Shown here: positions 28,323 through 37,135 of the stretch, in pieces
Layout: every line of letters begins with the position of its first letter
Numbering within the stretch: position 1 is the stretch's first letter
NCBI GenBank assembly: GCA_900696455.1
Contig: CAADGB010000404.1
Coordinates: 1 to 43,813, forward strand
Length of the DNA stretch: 43,813 nucleotides
Origin: an uncultured delta proteobacterium
GTDB lineage: Bacteria; Myxococcota_A; Polyangia; Haliangiales; Haliangiaceae
Direction: 5' to 3'
Notes under the pieces: model-generated
The model's input: the letters and a program-made list of their open reading frames with translations, nothing else
What the model was told of the DNA's origin: nothing
The model's database searches: none
Position numbers and translations under genes: made by a program

Positions 28323-30161
28323 TCACTCTCCCGTGAAGTCTAGCGTGCCGGTCATCTCGAATGCACCGTTGTCGTCTTGGACCGTGAGGCGCACGGCGAC
28401 GACACCGATCGCGATCTCCGACATGCGCACGCGCACCGCGACCACGCCTTGCTCGGCCAGGACCTGCTCTTCGATGTTGAGCTGGAGCTGGCGGAGCGAC
28501 GTTGGCGTGATCGGCGACTTGTCCTGAGGACGGAGACCGTACCCGTCGAGGTGGAAAAAGCCGTCGCGCACCGTCGACAGGCGGCGGTAGATGCGCTTGC
28601 GGAGGCCGGTGCGTCCCGAGTCGTTCTCGAGGTCGCCGGCGTCGGTGACAGGGATGGTGCCGAGCGTCGACGTCCCAGCGTCGTATGGCGTCTGCGGGTT
28701 GGCGATGTCGACGCGCTGGATCGCGAGCTCGGCCGCGATCGCCGGCGACACCTCGTCGCCAAACGCGATGAACGACACCGTGGTCTCGACGACCTCGATA
28801 GGGATCAGTGACGCCACGATGTCGTGTACGAACACCCGACACAACGCGCCACCGTCGATCGGCGCGTCGAAGTACAGGATGACCTCGGCGTTGGTCGCGC
28901 CGCGGCCGACCGATTGCACACGAGGCAGGCCTGGCGTCCCCGAGATGTCGTAGTGCGTGGGGTTGAGCGCGTCGGTGATGCCGTTCGGATCGAACTGGAG
29001 GACGTTGTCCGAGAAGGTCACGCGCGCCGAGTTGAGGGTCAACTGTTCGATCCCCGTCACCGTGACGTCGTCGTAGCCAATCTCGAAAGGCGCCATGAGC
29101 GCGTAGGCGTGCGCCGTGCCGTCGTTCAAGCAGCCGTAGGCCGCCGCGCCCTCGGTGAGCTCGTAGGAGCCGCTCGCGAAGGTCCCGTGGCCGGTGGTCG
29201 CACCGCTCACGATGAGCTCGCCGGTCGCGAGGACGACCTCGAGCGTGAGCTGTTGGCCCGGCGAGAACGTGATGGAGCCCGACGCCACCGACGGACCGAC
29301 GAAGTGCTGACATCGCGCCCGCACCGCGCCCGGTCCCGTCCCCTCGAGCCACAGGACAAGCGTGGTGTCGAAGTCCTCGGTGTCGTTCGAGAACACCACA
29401 AACGCGTCGAACTCCACCACGTCGGCCGACGAGAACTCGGGCTCGAAGCGCGCTCGGATGCGACGCGGTCCCTGCGCCACCATGGCCGCCGTGATCGCGC
29501 CGGGCAGGTAGACGTCCTTGTGGCGCGTCATCGTCTCGAGGATCGGCTGCGACGCGAAGCGCGCGTTGTTCGTCGGCGCGCCCGAGTCGAAGCACTTCTC
29601 GACGCACACGCCCCACAGGAACAGCTCGTGGCTGATGGAGCTGAATGTGATGCTCTTGTTTCCCGCGCCGGCGAGGTCGATCGCCTTGTGCTGGCCGCGA
29701 TTCCAGGTTCCCACCGGCGCGTTGATCGTCGTGTCGGTGTTCGGGTTGCCGTTGGTAATCCCGACGTCGGCAGAACCGCTGCCGGCCTCGGTCGGCGAGT
29801 CGCGCGCGTACACGGACGCCGTCACGAGGACGTTCTCGGCTCCGACGAGGAACTGTTGCGTGGGGCTGTCGCCAACCCCCGCGTACACCAGGAGCTCGTC
29901 GTCGCCGCGCGGCGTGGTGACGAGCTCGAGCGATCCTGTCACCGCCGGCGACCAGGCGGCCGTGGAGAGATCGAGCGGGTCGGTGATCAGGTTGACGCGC
30001 GCGCCCTCCATCCAGATCCACGGGTCGCCGGCGCGCTCGACGATGCGGCGCACGTCGGTCGCGACCTCATAAACGAGGCCGGCGTCGTCGGTGTACCAGG
30101 CCTTGCTGGCGCGAACGAACGAACCGTCGATCCGGTTGTTGAAGGGCTTGTAGTAGAACAT
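28323..30161 (-). CDS. Adhesin-like region fused to gp25-like baseplate wedge
   Basis: A 612-residue protein from ATG 30161 (TGATG). Residues 50-250 include EGARVNLITDPLDLSTAAWS, a form common at the start of carbohydrate-binding modules of phage fibres, then beta-rich domains (about 250-430). The last 120 residues (GLRKRIYRRLSTVRDGFFH and then LRQLQLNIEEQVLAEQGVV) match the gp25/gpW wedge. Normal gp25 proteins are about 110-140 residues, so the N-terminal 480 residues are an addition. It lies exactly where gpW lies in P2-like clusters. Confidence 0.8.
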   Translation of the reverse strand: MFYYKPFNNRIDGSFVRASKAWYTDDAGLVYEVATDVRRIVERAGDPWIWMEGARVNLITDPLDLSTAAWSPAVTGSLELVTTPRGDDELLVYAGVGDSPTQQFLVGAENVLVTASVYARDSPTEAGSGSADVGITNGNPNTDTTINAPVGTWNRGQHKAIDLAGAGNKSITFSSISHELFLWGVCVEKCFDSGAPTNNARFASQPILETMTRHKDVYLPGAITAAMVAQGPRRIRARFEPEFSSADVVEFDAFVVFSNDTEDFDTTLVLWLEGTGPGAVRARCQHFVGPSVASGSITFSPGQQLTLEVVLATGELIVSGATTGHGTFASGSYELTEGAAAYGCLNDGTAHAYALMAPFEIGYDDVTVTGIEQLTLNSARVTFSDNVLQFDPNGITDALNPTHYDISGTPGLPRVQSVGRGATNAEVILYFDAPIDGGALCRVFVHDIVASLIPIEVVETTVSFIAFGDEVSPAIAAELAIQRVDIANPQTPYDAGTSTLGTIPVTDAGDLENDSGRTGLRKRIYRRLSTVRDGFFHLDGYGLRPQDKSPITPTSLRQLQLNIEEQVLAEQGVVAVRVRMSEIAIGVVAVRLTVQDDNGAFEMTGTLDFTGE

Positions 30162-30919
30162 CAGGTCCCTCGGATGCGCGCCGAGAGGTACTGCTGGCGT
30201 GCGTTCTTGAAGGTGTTGACGGCGGCCTTGAGCGACTGTGCGGCGGTCTGGAACGACCCCCAATTCACCGAGCCGAACGCTCCCACAGGGACCAGGGCCA
30301 AGTCCAGGAACGTTGACAGGGCGTCGAGGAAGACGGCCTCGGCGTCGGCGTAGTCGTCGCCGCGCACGAACGGCTGCTCGGCCTCGTTGTCGGCGAGACG
30401 CACCTGCTGTCCCAGGAGCTTCGCCGTCTCGCGCCCGGTCATGCGGAGGTTCTGGTGCTCGGTCTCCTTGTCTTCCGTCGGAAACGCTTCGATCCACGTC
30501 CGCGAGGCCATGGCCTCGGTGATCTCCGCGCCGTTGACCGTCGTGGCCGGCTGGTGCTCGAGGTCGTGCAGGTACCCAACGATCACGCACTCGACGTTTG
30601 GATCGCCGGCGATCACGTTCACCGCGACGAGCGCACCCTGGCGCGGCGGATCGTGCTTTCCGGCCGCCGCGCCTGCGCCGGTTGCACCCATGCGGCACAC
30701 CACCGGCCCCTCGCCGTCGAGCGCACCGCCGACGAACGTGACGTCGACGAGCCAGCCGAGGACGGGATCCCACACCGTCGCGTCGGGATCGACGTCGACG
30801 CGCGCGAGCGCCGTCCACGTACGCGTGTCGATCCCCGGCCGTGAAAGCCCGTCGGCGAGGCGCCCGAAGTCGATGAGCTTGCGCGTACCGCTGCGCGCCG
30901 ATGGATCGCGGCGGCTCAT
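30161..30919 (-). CDS. Baseplate spike protein (gpV/gp5-like)
   Basis: A 252-residue protein from ATG 30919 (ATGA). The segment PRQGALVAVNVIAGDPNVEC and then VIVGYLHDLEHQP has the OB-fold pattern of gpV/gp5 spikes: a basic strand, a Gly-Asp turn and a VIxGYL strand. The C-terminal part is helical (FKNARQQYLSARIRGT) rather than a triple beta-helix, so the tip may be another protein. It sits between the hub and wedge genes as expected. Confidence 0.75.
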   Translation of the reverse strand: MSRRDPSARSGTRKLIDFGRLADGLSRPGIDTRTWTALARVDVDPDATVWDPVLGWLVDVTFVGGALDGEGPVVCRMGATGAGAAAGKHDPPRQGALVAVNVIAGDPNVECVIVGYLHDLEHQPATTVNGAEITEAMASRTWIEAFPTEDKETEHQNLRMTGRETAKLLGQQVRLADNEAEQPFVRGDDYADAEAVFLDALSTFLDLALVPVGAFGSVNWGSFQTAAQSLKAAVNTFKNARQQYLSARIRGT

Positions 30920-32688
30920 TCGCCTTCCCTCACGGTGATGTAGTTGATGAAGTTGACGGCGATCTTGAGCCCGTCGTCCTGGTCGAAGTCGATGCGGATG
31001 TCCTGCGCACGGAACACCGTCTGAAACCCGTTTGCCTCCTGGAGCTGCGCGAAGCGTCGCGCCACCTTGTCGGGCCAGCCAAGGCTGCGCAGGTAGTCGG
31101 CACGCGCGGCACGCGATAGCGCCTGGAGGTCGGCCAGAGTTGACACTGGCGCGTTGGTTCCCGGTCCGCCGGCGGCGACCACGAGGATCTCGATCGGGTC
31201 GCCGTCGAACACGTTGAGAAGGTCGGCCTCGTCGGGTTCACGGTCGTACGAATGGACGTCGCTCGTCTCGAGGACGCCCTCGATCTCCTGGCGGCCGATC
31301 TGCTCGGACGTGTTGCGCGCGACGCGGCGGAGCGTTTCGGGGTCGGTGACCTTCGACACTTCGATCACGCGGACCTGCTCGGTCGGGTTCGCGCCCGACG
31401 GTGACACCTCGTTCGCGCGCAGCGGCCGCGGTGGGTTGTCGAGCCCGAGAACGCCAGACGAGCGCTCGCCGGCGCGAACCGGGTAGCGCGCCCACCGCGT
31501 GCGGCCGAGCTCGGGATCGTACGCGCGCACCTCGATCGTGGGCACCTTGACGCCGGCCAGGCGGCGCGTGAAGCCGAGCTTCTGGAGGTTCTGCCCGTAG
31601 ACCATCCGGCGCACACCTTCCGTCGCGAACAGGGTGCGTGCCTCAGCGATCACGAAGCCGTAGTCGCGGACCTGGGGGATGAACCCGATCGAACCGCACA
31701 CGTCGGTGACGTGGTCCCATGCGCTCATCTCCTGGCCGGCCTTCTGAGCGCCCTTGCGCGCACGCTTGACGACGCGTCCACGTCGCGGCTGACGGATCCC
31801 CTTCGCCGCCGCGGCCGGCGTTGGCGGATCGCCCTCGCCTTCGTAGCGCACGAGGACGCCGGCCATGCTCGGGATCGTGTCGAAGAAGCGGCCGATGCCC
31901 TGGTCGATCGGTAGCGTCAGGTCGATCGCCTGGCCGGTGAACAGGCGTTGATCGCGCAGCGGCGCGGACATGTCCCGGCACTCGAGCGTGACGGTGTCGC
32001 CGTCGTCGTCGTACTTCACTTGCCATTCGTCGACGAAGCCGACGAAGCGCGTGGCGCCGCGGAGCTCGCCGTCGGTGCCCTTGCCGACGATCGACACCAG
32101 GGAACCGTCGGCGCGCTTCACGCCGCGATCCATGCCCGCCTCGAAGTCGTCTGCCGGCACAACGCCGATCAGGAGGTCGACGTGCGCCGCGCGGAGGATG
32201 CGGGGATCGAACGGCGCGTCGGCGAAGTCGATCGTGATCGAGCATCCATCGGCGGTGGCGAGGCCGTTGCGCTCGATCGTGCAACCGAGCGGCTCGATGT
32301 CGCCGATCACGGTGAGGTCGTCGACAGGCGACGCGACCGACGGCGGTGCGAGGCCGAACGGCTCCAGCACGCGGAGGATGTTCGCCGACTGGATCCGTTG
32401 CCGCTTCTCGAGGAGGCGCTGGCGCTTGCCCTCGTACTCCTCCTTCGACATGTACTCGCGATCGGCGTTGAGCGCTCGGAGCTCCGCTTCGTTGCGGCCG
32501 AGCGCCACCGCCACATCCTCGCTCGTGAGCTGCGCGGGGACGCGCGGCGGCTCGGGCGTCGCCGGCGGGGCGTACGGATCCACCGGCGTCGACGCTGGCG
32601 GAAGGCGCGCCTCGAGTTCGTCGGTCTCGGCAAAGTCCTCCGTGCGGAGAGTCAGCCGTAGCCGCGCGCTGGGTCGAAACGTCGTCAC
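30916..32688 (-). CDS. Baseplate hub protein (gpD/gp27-like)
   Basis: A 590-residue protein from GTG 32688, which overlaps the LysM gene as GTGA. It has hub-type strands (GCTIERNGLATADGCSITID, then RFVGFVDEWQVKYDDD and VTLECRDMSAPL) and a second barrel with FIPQVRDYGFVIAE. An N-terminal helical insert (EYMSKEEYEGKRQRLLEKRQ) is unusual. The protein connects tail tube to spike. Assignment is from order and from the pattern shared with late-control gpD proteins. Confidence 0.75.
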   Translation of the reverse strand: MTTFRPSARLRLTLRTEDFAETDELEARLPPASTPVDPYAPPATPEPPRVPAQLTSEDVAVALGRNEAELRALNADREYMSKEEYEGKRQRLLEKRQRIQSANILRVLEPFGLAPPSVASPVDDLTVIGDIEPLGCTIERNGLATADGCSITIDFADAPFDPRILRAAHVDLLIGVVPADDFEAGMDRGVKRADGSLVSIVGKGTDGELRGATRFVGFVDEWQVKYDDDGDTVTLECRDMSAPLRDQRLFTGQAIDLTLPIDQGIGRFFDTIPSMAGVLVRYEGEGDPPTPAAAAKGIRQPRRGRVVKRARKGAQKAGQEMSAWDHVTDVCGSIGFIPQVRDYGFVIAEARTLFATEGVRRMVYGQNLQKLGFTRRLAGVKVPTIEVRAYDPELGRTRWARYPVRAGERSSGVLGLDNPPRPLRANEVSPSGANPTEQVRVIEVSKVTDPETLRRVARNTSEQIGRQEIEGVLETSDVHSYDREPDEADLLNVFDGDPIEILVVAAGGPGTNAPVSTLADLQALSRAARADYLRSLGWPDKVARRFAQLQEANGFQTVFRAQDIRIDFDQDDGLKIAVNFINYITVREGE

Positions 32689-33761
32689 CGCACCGTTGCC
32701 CCCTGGCCCGACGGCCGGGGGATCACGAGCCGCGTCCCGACAGGCACGTTGGAGCCGACGATGTTGTTGGCGTCGGCGATCACGGTCCACGCGTCGGCCG
32801 AGCCGAGCTCGCGCCGCGCGATCATGCGGAGGGTCTCACCCTGCCCCACGGTGACGATCCGTTGCGCGCCTGGCGTGTAACGCTCCTCCACGGCCGCGCC
32901 GGCGCGCGCCGACGTCGCCGCGTAGTTGCGACCGGAGGCCCCCAGGTCGCGCCGCCACCGTTCCACGGCGAACACCTCGCGGAGCCCGTCCGTGGGCAAC
33001 AGGGCGACGTAGGGGACGTCGGCGATGTTCCCCGCGCGGATCGCCCGTCCGGCGTTCACGGCGCGCCTGGAGAGGACCTGGACGCGCTGGACGGATGCCA
33101 GCGTGGCGGACGACTCGGCTTGCACCTGTGCCAGCGCCTCCGTGAAGGCCGCGCCCGAGGCTCGCACCTCGTCGATCGCCGCTCGGATCCCCGACGCCTC
33201 GTTCGGCAGGATCCCGCGCGGCTGCTCGGCGGCGATCAGGTCGAACGCGTCGAGCGCGGCGCGCACGTCGTTCGTCATGTCGCTCGCGATCGCGGCGCGC
33301 GTCGGCTGGCGCGTGCCCTTCTGGCTCCACGTGAACTTCGCCGTCCAGTCGATGTCCTCGGGACGGTCGTAGGTCGGCACGAACGACGTCATGACGCCGC
33401 GCCGGACCTCCGGTCCCCAGCGGACCTCGAGCTGGTTGCCGCTGCTCACGATCGAGTCGAACGCGGCCACGAGGGTCTCGGCCGAGACCGCGCCGTCGGG
33501 ACCGATCGACACGAACCCCGACGCCTGCACCATGCCGCCGCGGAGGAGGAAGCGTGCCTTCCACTTCCCCGTCAGCTCGACGTCGCCGACGCGCGGCCCC
33601 AGCACCTGGATCGTCGCCGACGGGTTGCCCGGGTACCACCGCTGTACAACGTGTTGCTCGCGCGGGAACGCCACGCCCTGGTAGGGGAGCGCGCGATCGA
33701 GCAACCGGATCTCACGCTTGGATCCAGTCAGCTCGCGGATGATGAAAGCCTCGGCCGCCAT
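32685..33761 (-). CDS. Tail protein with C-terminal LysM domain
   Basis: A 358-residue protein. The last 55 residues (VTVGQGETLRMIARRELGS, then ANNIVGSNVPVGTRLVIP) form a LysM domain. The N-terminal part is a beta-rich tail domain (PREQHVVQRWYPGNPSATIQ). Proteins of this kind follow the tape measure in many contractile phages and link tube to hub, like T4 gp53. The LysM domain may also touch peptidoglycan. Confidence 0.83.
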   Translation of the reverse strand: MAAEAFIIRELTGSKREIRLLDRALPYQGVAFPREQHVVQRWYPGNPSATIQVLGPRVGDVELTGKWKARFLLRGGMVQASGFVSIGPDGAVSAETLVAAFDSIVSSGNQLEVRWGPEVRRGVMTSFVPTYDRPEDIDWTAKFTWSQKGTRQPTRAAIASDMTNDVRAALDAFDLIAAEQPRGILPNEASGIRAAIDEVRASGAAFTEALAQVQAESSATLASVQRVQVLSRRAVNAGRAIRAGNIADVPYVALLPTDGLREVFAVERWRRDLGASGRNYAATSARAGAAVEERYTPGAQRIVTVGQGETLRMIARRELGSADAWTVIADANNIVGSNVPVGTRLVIPRPSGQGATVR

Positions 33762-33764
33762 GAT

Positions 33765-35873
33765 TCACCGGGTGAGCGGGGCGACGAACCCCGACTGCGT
33801 GCGCTGGAGTGCCTCGCGCTCGAGGGCGCTGCGGAGCTGGATCCACACTCGATCCGGATCCGCGTTGCGGAAGTCCTGGTGGACTTCGATCTTGGAGCCG
33901 CGGAAGTCGTTGACCACCTTAGGCCGGTCCTTGGGGTTGAGGAGATCCTTCTCGCGCTCCTCGCGCTTCGCCTTGGCGACGGCCTCCGCGACGTCCTTGT
34001 TGATGCGCGCGTTCGCCTTAGTCACCTCGTCCATCATCTGCGCCGCGAACGCCGCGCGCCGCTGGCGGGTGTCCTCGGCGAGGATGCGGCCGAGTTCCTT
34101 CTGGCTCGCGGCGGTGCCTCGTTCGGGGCCGGCGATAGCGTCCCATGCGTCGCCGGCCAGGTCGCCGACCGCGTTGATCTTGTCGAGGATCCAGTCGACG
34201 ACCTTCTGGATCGCTTCGCCGAGCGCCGAAATCTTGCTCGCCACCCACTCGAACCCCTCCACGGCCTTCTTCATGGCCACGCCGAGGAGCTCGAAGATCG
34301 GCCCGATGATCTCCTCGCCGACCCAACGCAGGATGCCGGCGACGAGCCGGATCGGCGGCAAGAGGATGTTGTTGAGCACCCACGCCATCATGCGGAGCTG
34401 CGCGATGACCTGCATGATGAGCGCGCCGCCGAGCACTTCGAGCACCGGCTTCACCGCCAGCCACAGGTCGCGGAAGATGTCGTAGAGCTGCTTGCCGATC
34501 ATCTTGAACGAGTCGACGAGCGGTCGCGCCATCGAGATGATCGTGTCCTTGAACTTGAGGAAGCCCGCGACGAGAGCCGCGATGACGGCGATCACGAGCG
34601 CGAACGGCGCGACCGCGGCGAGCACGATCTCTCCGAGAGCCAGCATCGCGCCGCCGAAACCGGCGGTGGATACGGTCAACGAGAACATCTCGAACGCGGC
34701 GACGATCGGACCGAAGGCCGCCGACAACATACCCGCGAACGACATAATCCCGCTCACCAGCGTCGGGATGAACGAGAGCGCCGACACCAGGCCGCCGACG
34801 ATCGGCGCGACGGTGCCGATCGCGAACGACGCGGCCGACATCACCGCGGCGACCTTCGCCGCCTGCGTGATGATCGGCTTCAACTCGTGGTAGCGCTCGA
34901 TCATGTGTTCGAGCTTGGCGCGGATCGCATCGATGTTGGCGGTGGCGTTCGCGTAGAGCACCGCGCCGCGGTTGATCAGGCGGTCGAATGCCTCGCCGAC
35001 GCGTTCGCCGAGCCGGCGGAGGTTCGACTCGATGAGCTCGCGGTTCTCGAGGAGGTACTTATTGATCCGCTCGAGCGTTGCACGCATCCGCTCGAACACC
35101 GCCGTGCCGAACGCGCGCTTGAACGAGTCCATGATGTCCTTGAACGTCGACGTCAGACCCTTCCACGTGCGTCCGTACGCCTCGCCCGCCTCGCCGCCCA
35201 TCTGCGCCATGACGTCCATGATCTTCTTGGCGCGCTTGTCGGGGGCGAGCTTGTTCCATTCCTCGGTCGTCTCCTTGATGAGGCCCATCGAGCGGAGCAA
35301 CGAGAACGTCTTCACCTCAAGCCCCGCCGTGCCACGCGCCATCATGGAGATGTCGCGCTGCGCCTGCTCGAAATCAACGCCGAGCGCCGCCGCGGCGATG
35401 GCCGTGTTCTTCGTCGTCTCCAGGAGCTCGTTCATCGTCAGGCCGCCGCGACGCAGCGGGCCATAGATGCCCTGGAAGATGTTCATCAGCTCCGTCGTCG
35501 TCGACGGCGACTCGATCGCGAGGATACGGAGCTTGTCGAACAGGATGCCTGCGTCGGAAATCGCGTCCTTGAAGCTGATCTTCTCGACGGCGGAGTACAC
35601 CGTCGCCAGCGACAGCGACATGCTTTCGACGTCGGCGTTGGCCGACATGACCGACTTGCCGAACCCGGTGATCCCGCGCGTGATGGCGTTGATCGAGAAG
35701 TACGTGGCGCCGAGGGCGATCGCCGAGCCGAGGATGCCCTTGAACCCGATGTTGACGCCGCGGAGACGCTCGGACATGCCGCGGAGCTGGCCCGCGATCT
35801 TGTCGAGGGCGCTGATGACCTTCGGGGAGTTGAACTCCAGCCGGGCATCAACTTCGTATTCCTCGGCGGCCAT
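33765..35873 (-). CDS. Tail tape measure protein
   Basis: A 702-residue protein. It is helical throughout, with two long hydrophobic stretches (about 325-480: AAVMSAASFAIGTVAPIVGG and VLAAVAPFALVIAVIAALVA) as found in tape measures, and a coiled-coil C-terminus. By the usual 0.15 nm per residue it would set a tail of about 100 nm. It directly follows the two-frame assembly chaperone, the standard order. Confidence 0.9.
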   Translation of the reverse strand: MAAEEYEVDARLEFNSPKVISALDKIAGQLRGMSERLRGVNIGFKGILGSAIALGATYFSINAITRGITGFGKSVMSANADVESMSLSLATVYSAVEKISFKDAISDAGILFDKLRILAIESPSTTTELMNIFQGIYGPLRRGGLTMNELLETTKNTAIAAAALGVDFEQAQRDISMMARGTAGLEVKTFSLLRSMGLIKETTEEWNKLAPDKRAKKIMDVMAQMGGEAGEAYGRTWKGLTSTFKDIMDSFKRAFGTAVFERMRATLERINKYLLENRELIESNLRRLGERVGEAFDRLINRGAVLYANATANIDAIRAKLEHMIERYHELKPIITQAAKVAAVMSAASFAIGTVAPIVGGLVSALSFIPTLVSGIMSFAGMLSAAFGPIVAAFEMFSLTVSTAGFGGAMLALGEIVLAAVAPFALVIAVIAALVAGFLKFKDTIISMARPLVDSFKMIGKQLYDIFRDLWLAVKPVLEVLGGALIMQVIAQLRMMAWVLNNILLPPIRLVAGILRWVGEEIIGPIFELLGVAMKKAVEGFEWVASKISALGEAIQKVVDWILDKINAVGDLAGDAWDAIAGPERGTAASQKELGRILAEDTRQRRAAFAAQMMDEVTKANARINKDVAEAVAKAKREEREKDLLNPKDRPKVVNDFRGSKIEVHQDFRNADPDRVWIQLRSALEREALQRTQSGFVAPLTR

Positions 35874-35882
35874 GGCTCGACT

Positions 35883-36137
35883 CTACGCCTTTCGCGGGGT
35901 GTTTTCTTCTCGGATGAGCTTGGCGAGCTGGCCCATGAACCGGGCCGCGTAGTCGACGTCCATCTCCTCCGCTTCGGTTAGGGTGGTCGACGAGTACCGC
36001 GTGACGAAGGCGAGGCGGAAGAAGATGTCGTCGATCGCGGTCTCGACGTCGGTGACGGCGTTGGCGGTGACGACGGCGTGGAGCCAGGCGCAGAGAACGA
36101 TCGGTCGAAGGTCTACTCGATCTCCACGCCGAGCGAC
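35883..36137 (-). CDS. Tail assembly chaperone, T part made by -1 frameshift
   Basis: This frame has no start codon of its own. It is reached by a -1 shift on GGGAAAG at 36137-36143, which adds about 84 residues (from VARRGDRVDL to EENTPRKA) to the first 156 residues of the upstream chaperone, giving a fusion of about 240 residues. The T part is acidic and helical (TLTEAEEMDVDYAARFMGQL). In lambda the G and GT proteins are made the same way and bind the tape measure during tail assembly. The tape measure gene begins 10 bp after the stop, as expected. Confidence 0.85.
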   Translation of the reverse strand, partial: VARRGDRVDLRPIVLCAWLHAVVTANAVTDVETAIDDIFFRLAFVTRYSSTTLTEAEEMDVDYAARFMGQLAKLIREENTPRKA

Positions 36138-36604
36138 TTTCCCAGGCTCGCCGCCGACGCCCCCGTGCAGTACTTGAGGTAGCAGTTCATGACGGCGATG
36201 CGTCCGGCGAACCCGAGCCCCTCCCACAGGACGGGGAGCACCGACGACTTGATCGGCTTCTCGTTCATGCGACGGATCGAGCGCCGCGCCATCGCGAGAC
36301 CCATGGAGAGACCGTCGGCCGCCTCCTTGAGCGCGTCGAGCTCCTGCGGAGCCGACAGGCCCTCGATCGTCAGCTTGAACGGCGCGTCGAACAGGCCGGG
36401 CTCGCACATGTCCGGGTAGAGCGTGACGTGCGCGATGCGCCGGCGGATGCTCTTGCCGCTCCCGCCCTCCGATGCCTTCGACGACACCTTCGCGAGGAAG
36501 GCGTCGAGCGCGCCGGGGTCGAACGTCTCCTCCTTCGTGTCGACGAGGACAGGCGGGGAGTCACCCGGGAAGACGGCGTCAGGGGATGCGGAGTCGGTGG
36601 TCAT
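36113..36604 (-). CDS. Tail assembly chaperone, G part
   Basis: A 163-residue protein from ATG 36604 behind AAAGGACCGACTGACC. It lies between the tube and tape measure genes. The middle part (SIRRRIAHVTLYPDMCEPGL, then SAPQELDALKEAADGLSMG) fits the gpG-like chaperones, and its 3' end holds the slippery heptamer. Most ribosomes should stop at TAG 36113; a fraction shift to make the longer form. Confidence 0.85.
   Translation of the reverse strand: MTTDSASPDAVFPGDSPPVLVDTKEETFDPGALDAFLAKVSSKASEGGSGKSIRRRIAHVTLYPDMCEPGLFDAPFKLTIEGLSAPQELDALKEAADGLSMGLAMARRSIRRMNEKPIKSSVLPVLWEGLGFAGRIAVMNCYLKYCTGASAASLGKSLGVEIE
36137..36143 (-). promoter_or_regulatory. -1 ribosomal frameshift site GGGAAAG
   Basis: The minus strand reads CTG GGA AAG in the G-part frame, so the heptamer G GGA AAG is in the right phase for simultaneous slippage to GGG AAA. 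It is the same heptamer as in lambda G-GT. The -1 frame is open for 84 codons to 35883, and the zero frame closes 24 bp downstream. Confidence 0.88.
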
Positions 36605-36651
36605 GGTCAGTCGGTCCTTTCCTTGCTCGGTCCGGTTGCGTGGTGTGCGGC

Positions 36652-37086
36652 TTAGGCCGCGAGGATGTCGCCGTCGTCGGCCGCAAAGTCGAACGACACC
36701 GACACGAAGTCGTCACGGCTCGGCGCCTGGATCGGGATCGATCCGAACTTGGCGTCGGGCACGATGACGCGACGGCGCTGGCCGTCGGGGAAGTTGAACG
36801 TGGTGCTGATCTCGAACTGCTCGCCGACGAGGCGACGACGGGTGACCTCGTTGATGCGGAAGATCAGGTCCAGCACCTCCGCGTTGCGGACGTGGAACTC
36901 GATCTTGCCGGTGAGGCCCTTGAAGATGTCGTCCTTCTGCTCGGTGGTCTGCCCGAGGTAGCCCTCGGACAGGATGTCCCGCTCGAAGGTGAACTCGGCC
37001 GACTTGACGTCGGCCACCGACGTCTCGACGCCGTCCGCGCCGGTGACGACGACCTGGGTTTCCTGTCCCTTGACTCGAACGCTCAT
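36652..37086 (-). CDS. Tail tube protein
   Basis: A 144-residue protein from ATG 37086 with GAGGAGAGACACC upstream. It is a beta-rich small protein (EFTFERDILSEGYLGQTTEQ, then FEISTTFNFPDGQRRRVIVP) with a helix in the middle. Size and position between sheath and chaperone genes fit the contractile-tail tube family. No Cys or membrane segments. Confidence 0.85.
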   Translation of the reverse strand: MSVRVKGQETQVVVTGADGVETSVADVKSAEFTFERDILSEGYLGQTTEQKDDIFKGLTGKIEFHVRNAEVLDLIFRINEVTRRRLVGEQFEISTTFNFPDGQRRRVIVPDAKFGSIPIQAPSRDDFVSVSFDFAADDGDILAA

Positions 37087-37135
37087 GGTGTCTCTCCTCG
37101 GTGGTCCTGTTGATCAGCGATGGTGACGAGCGCCG

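Noticed and set aside
32862-35981. A 1039-codon open frame on the plus strand
   Set aside because: It is antisense to the tape measure and LysM tail genes and has shadow-like composition (RRDDRV and HLRRR-type strings).
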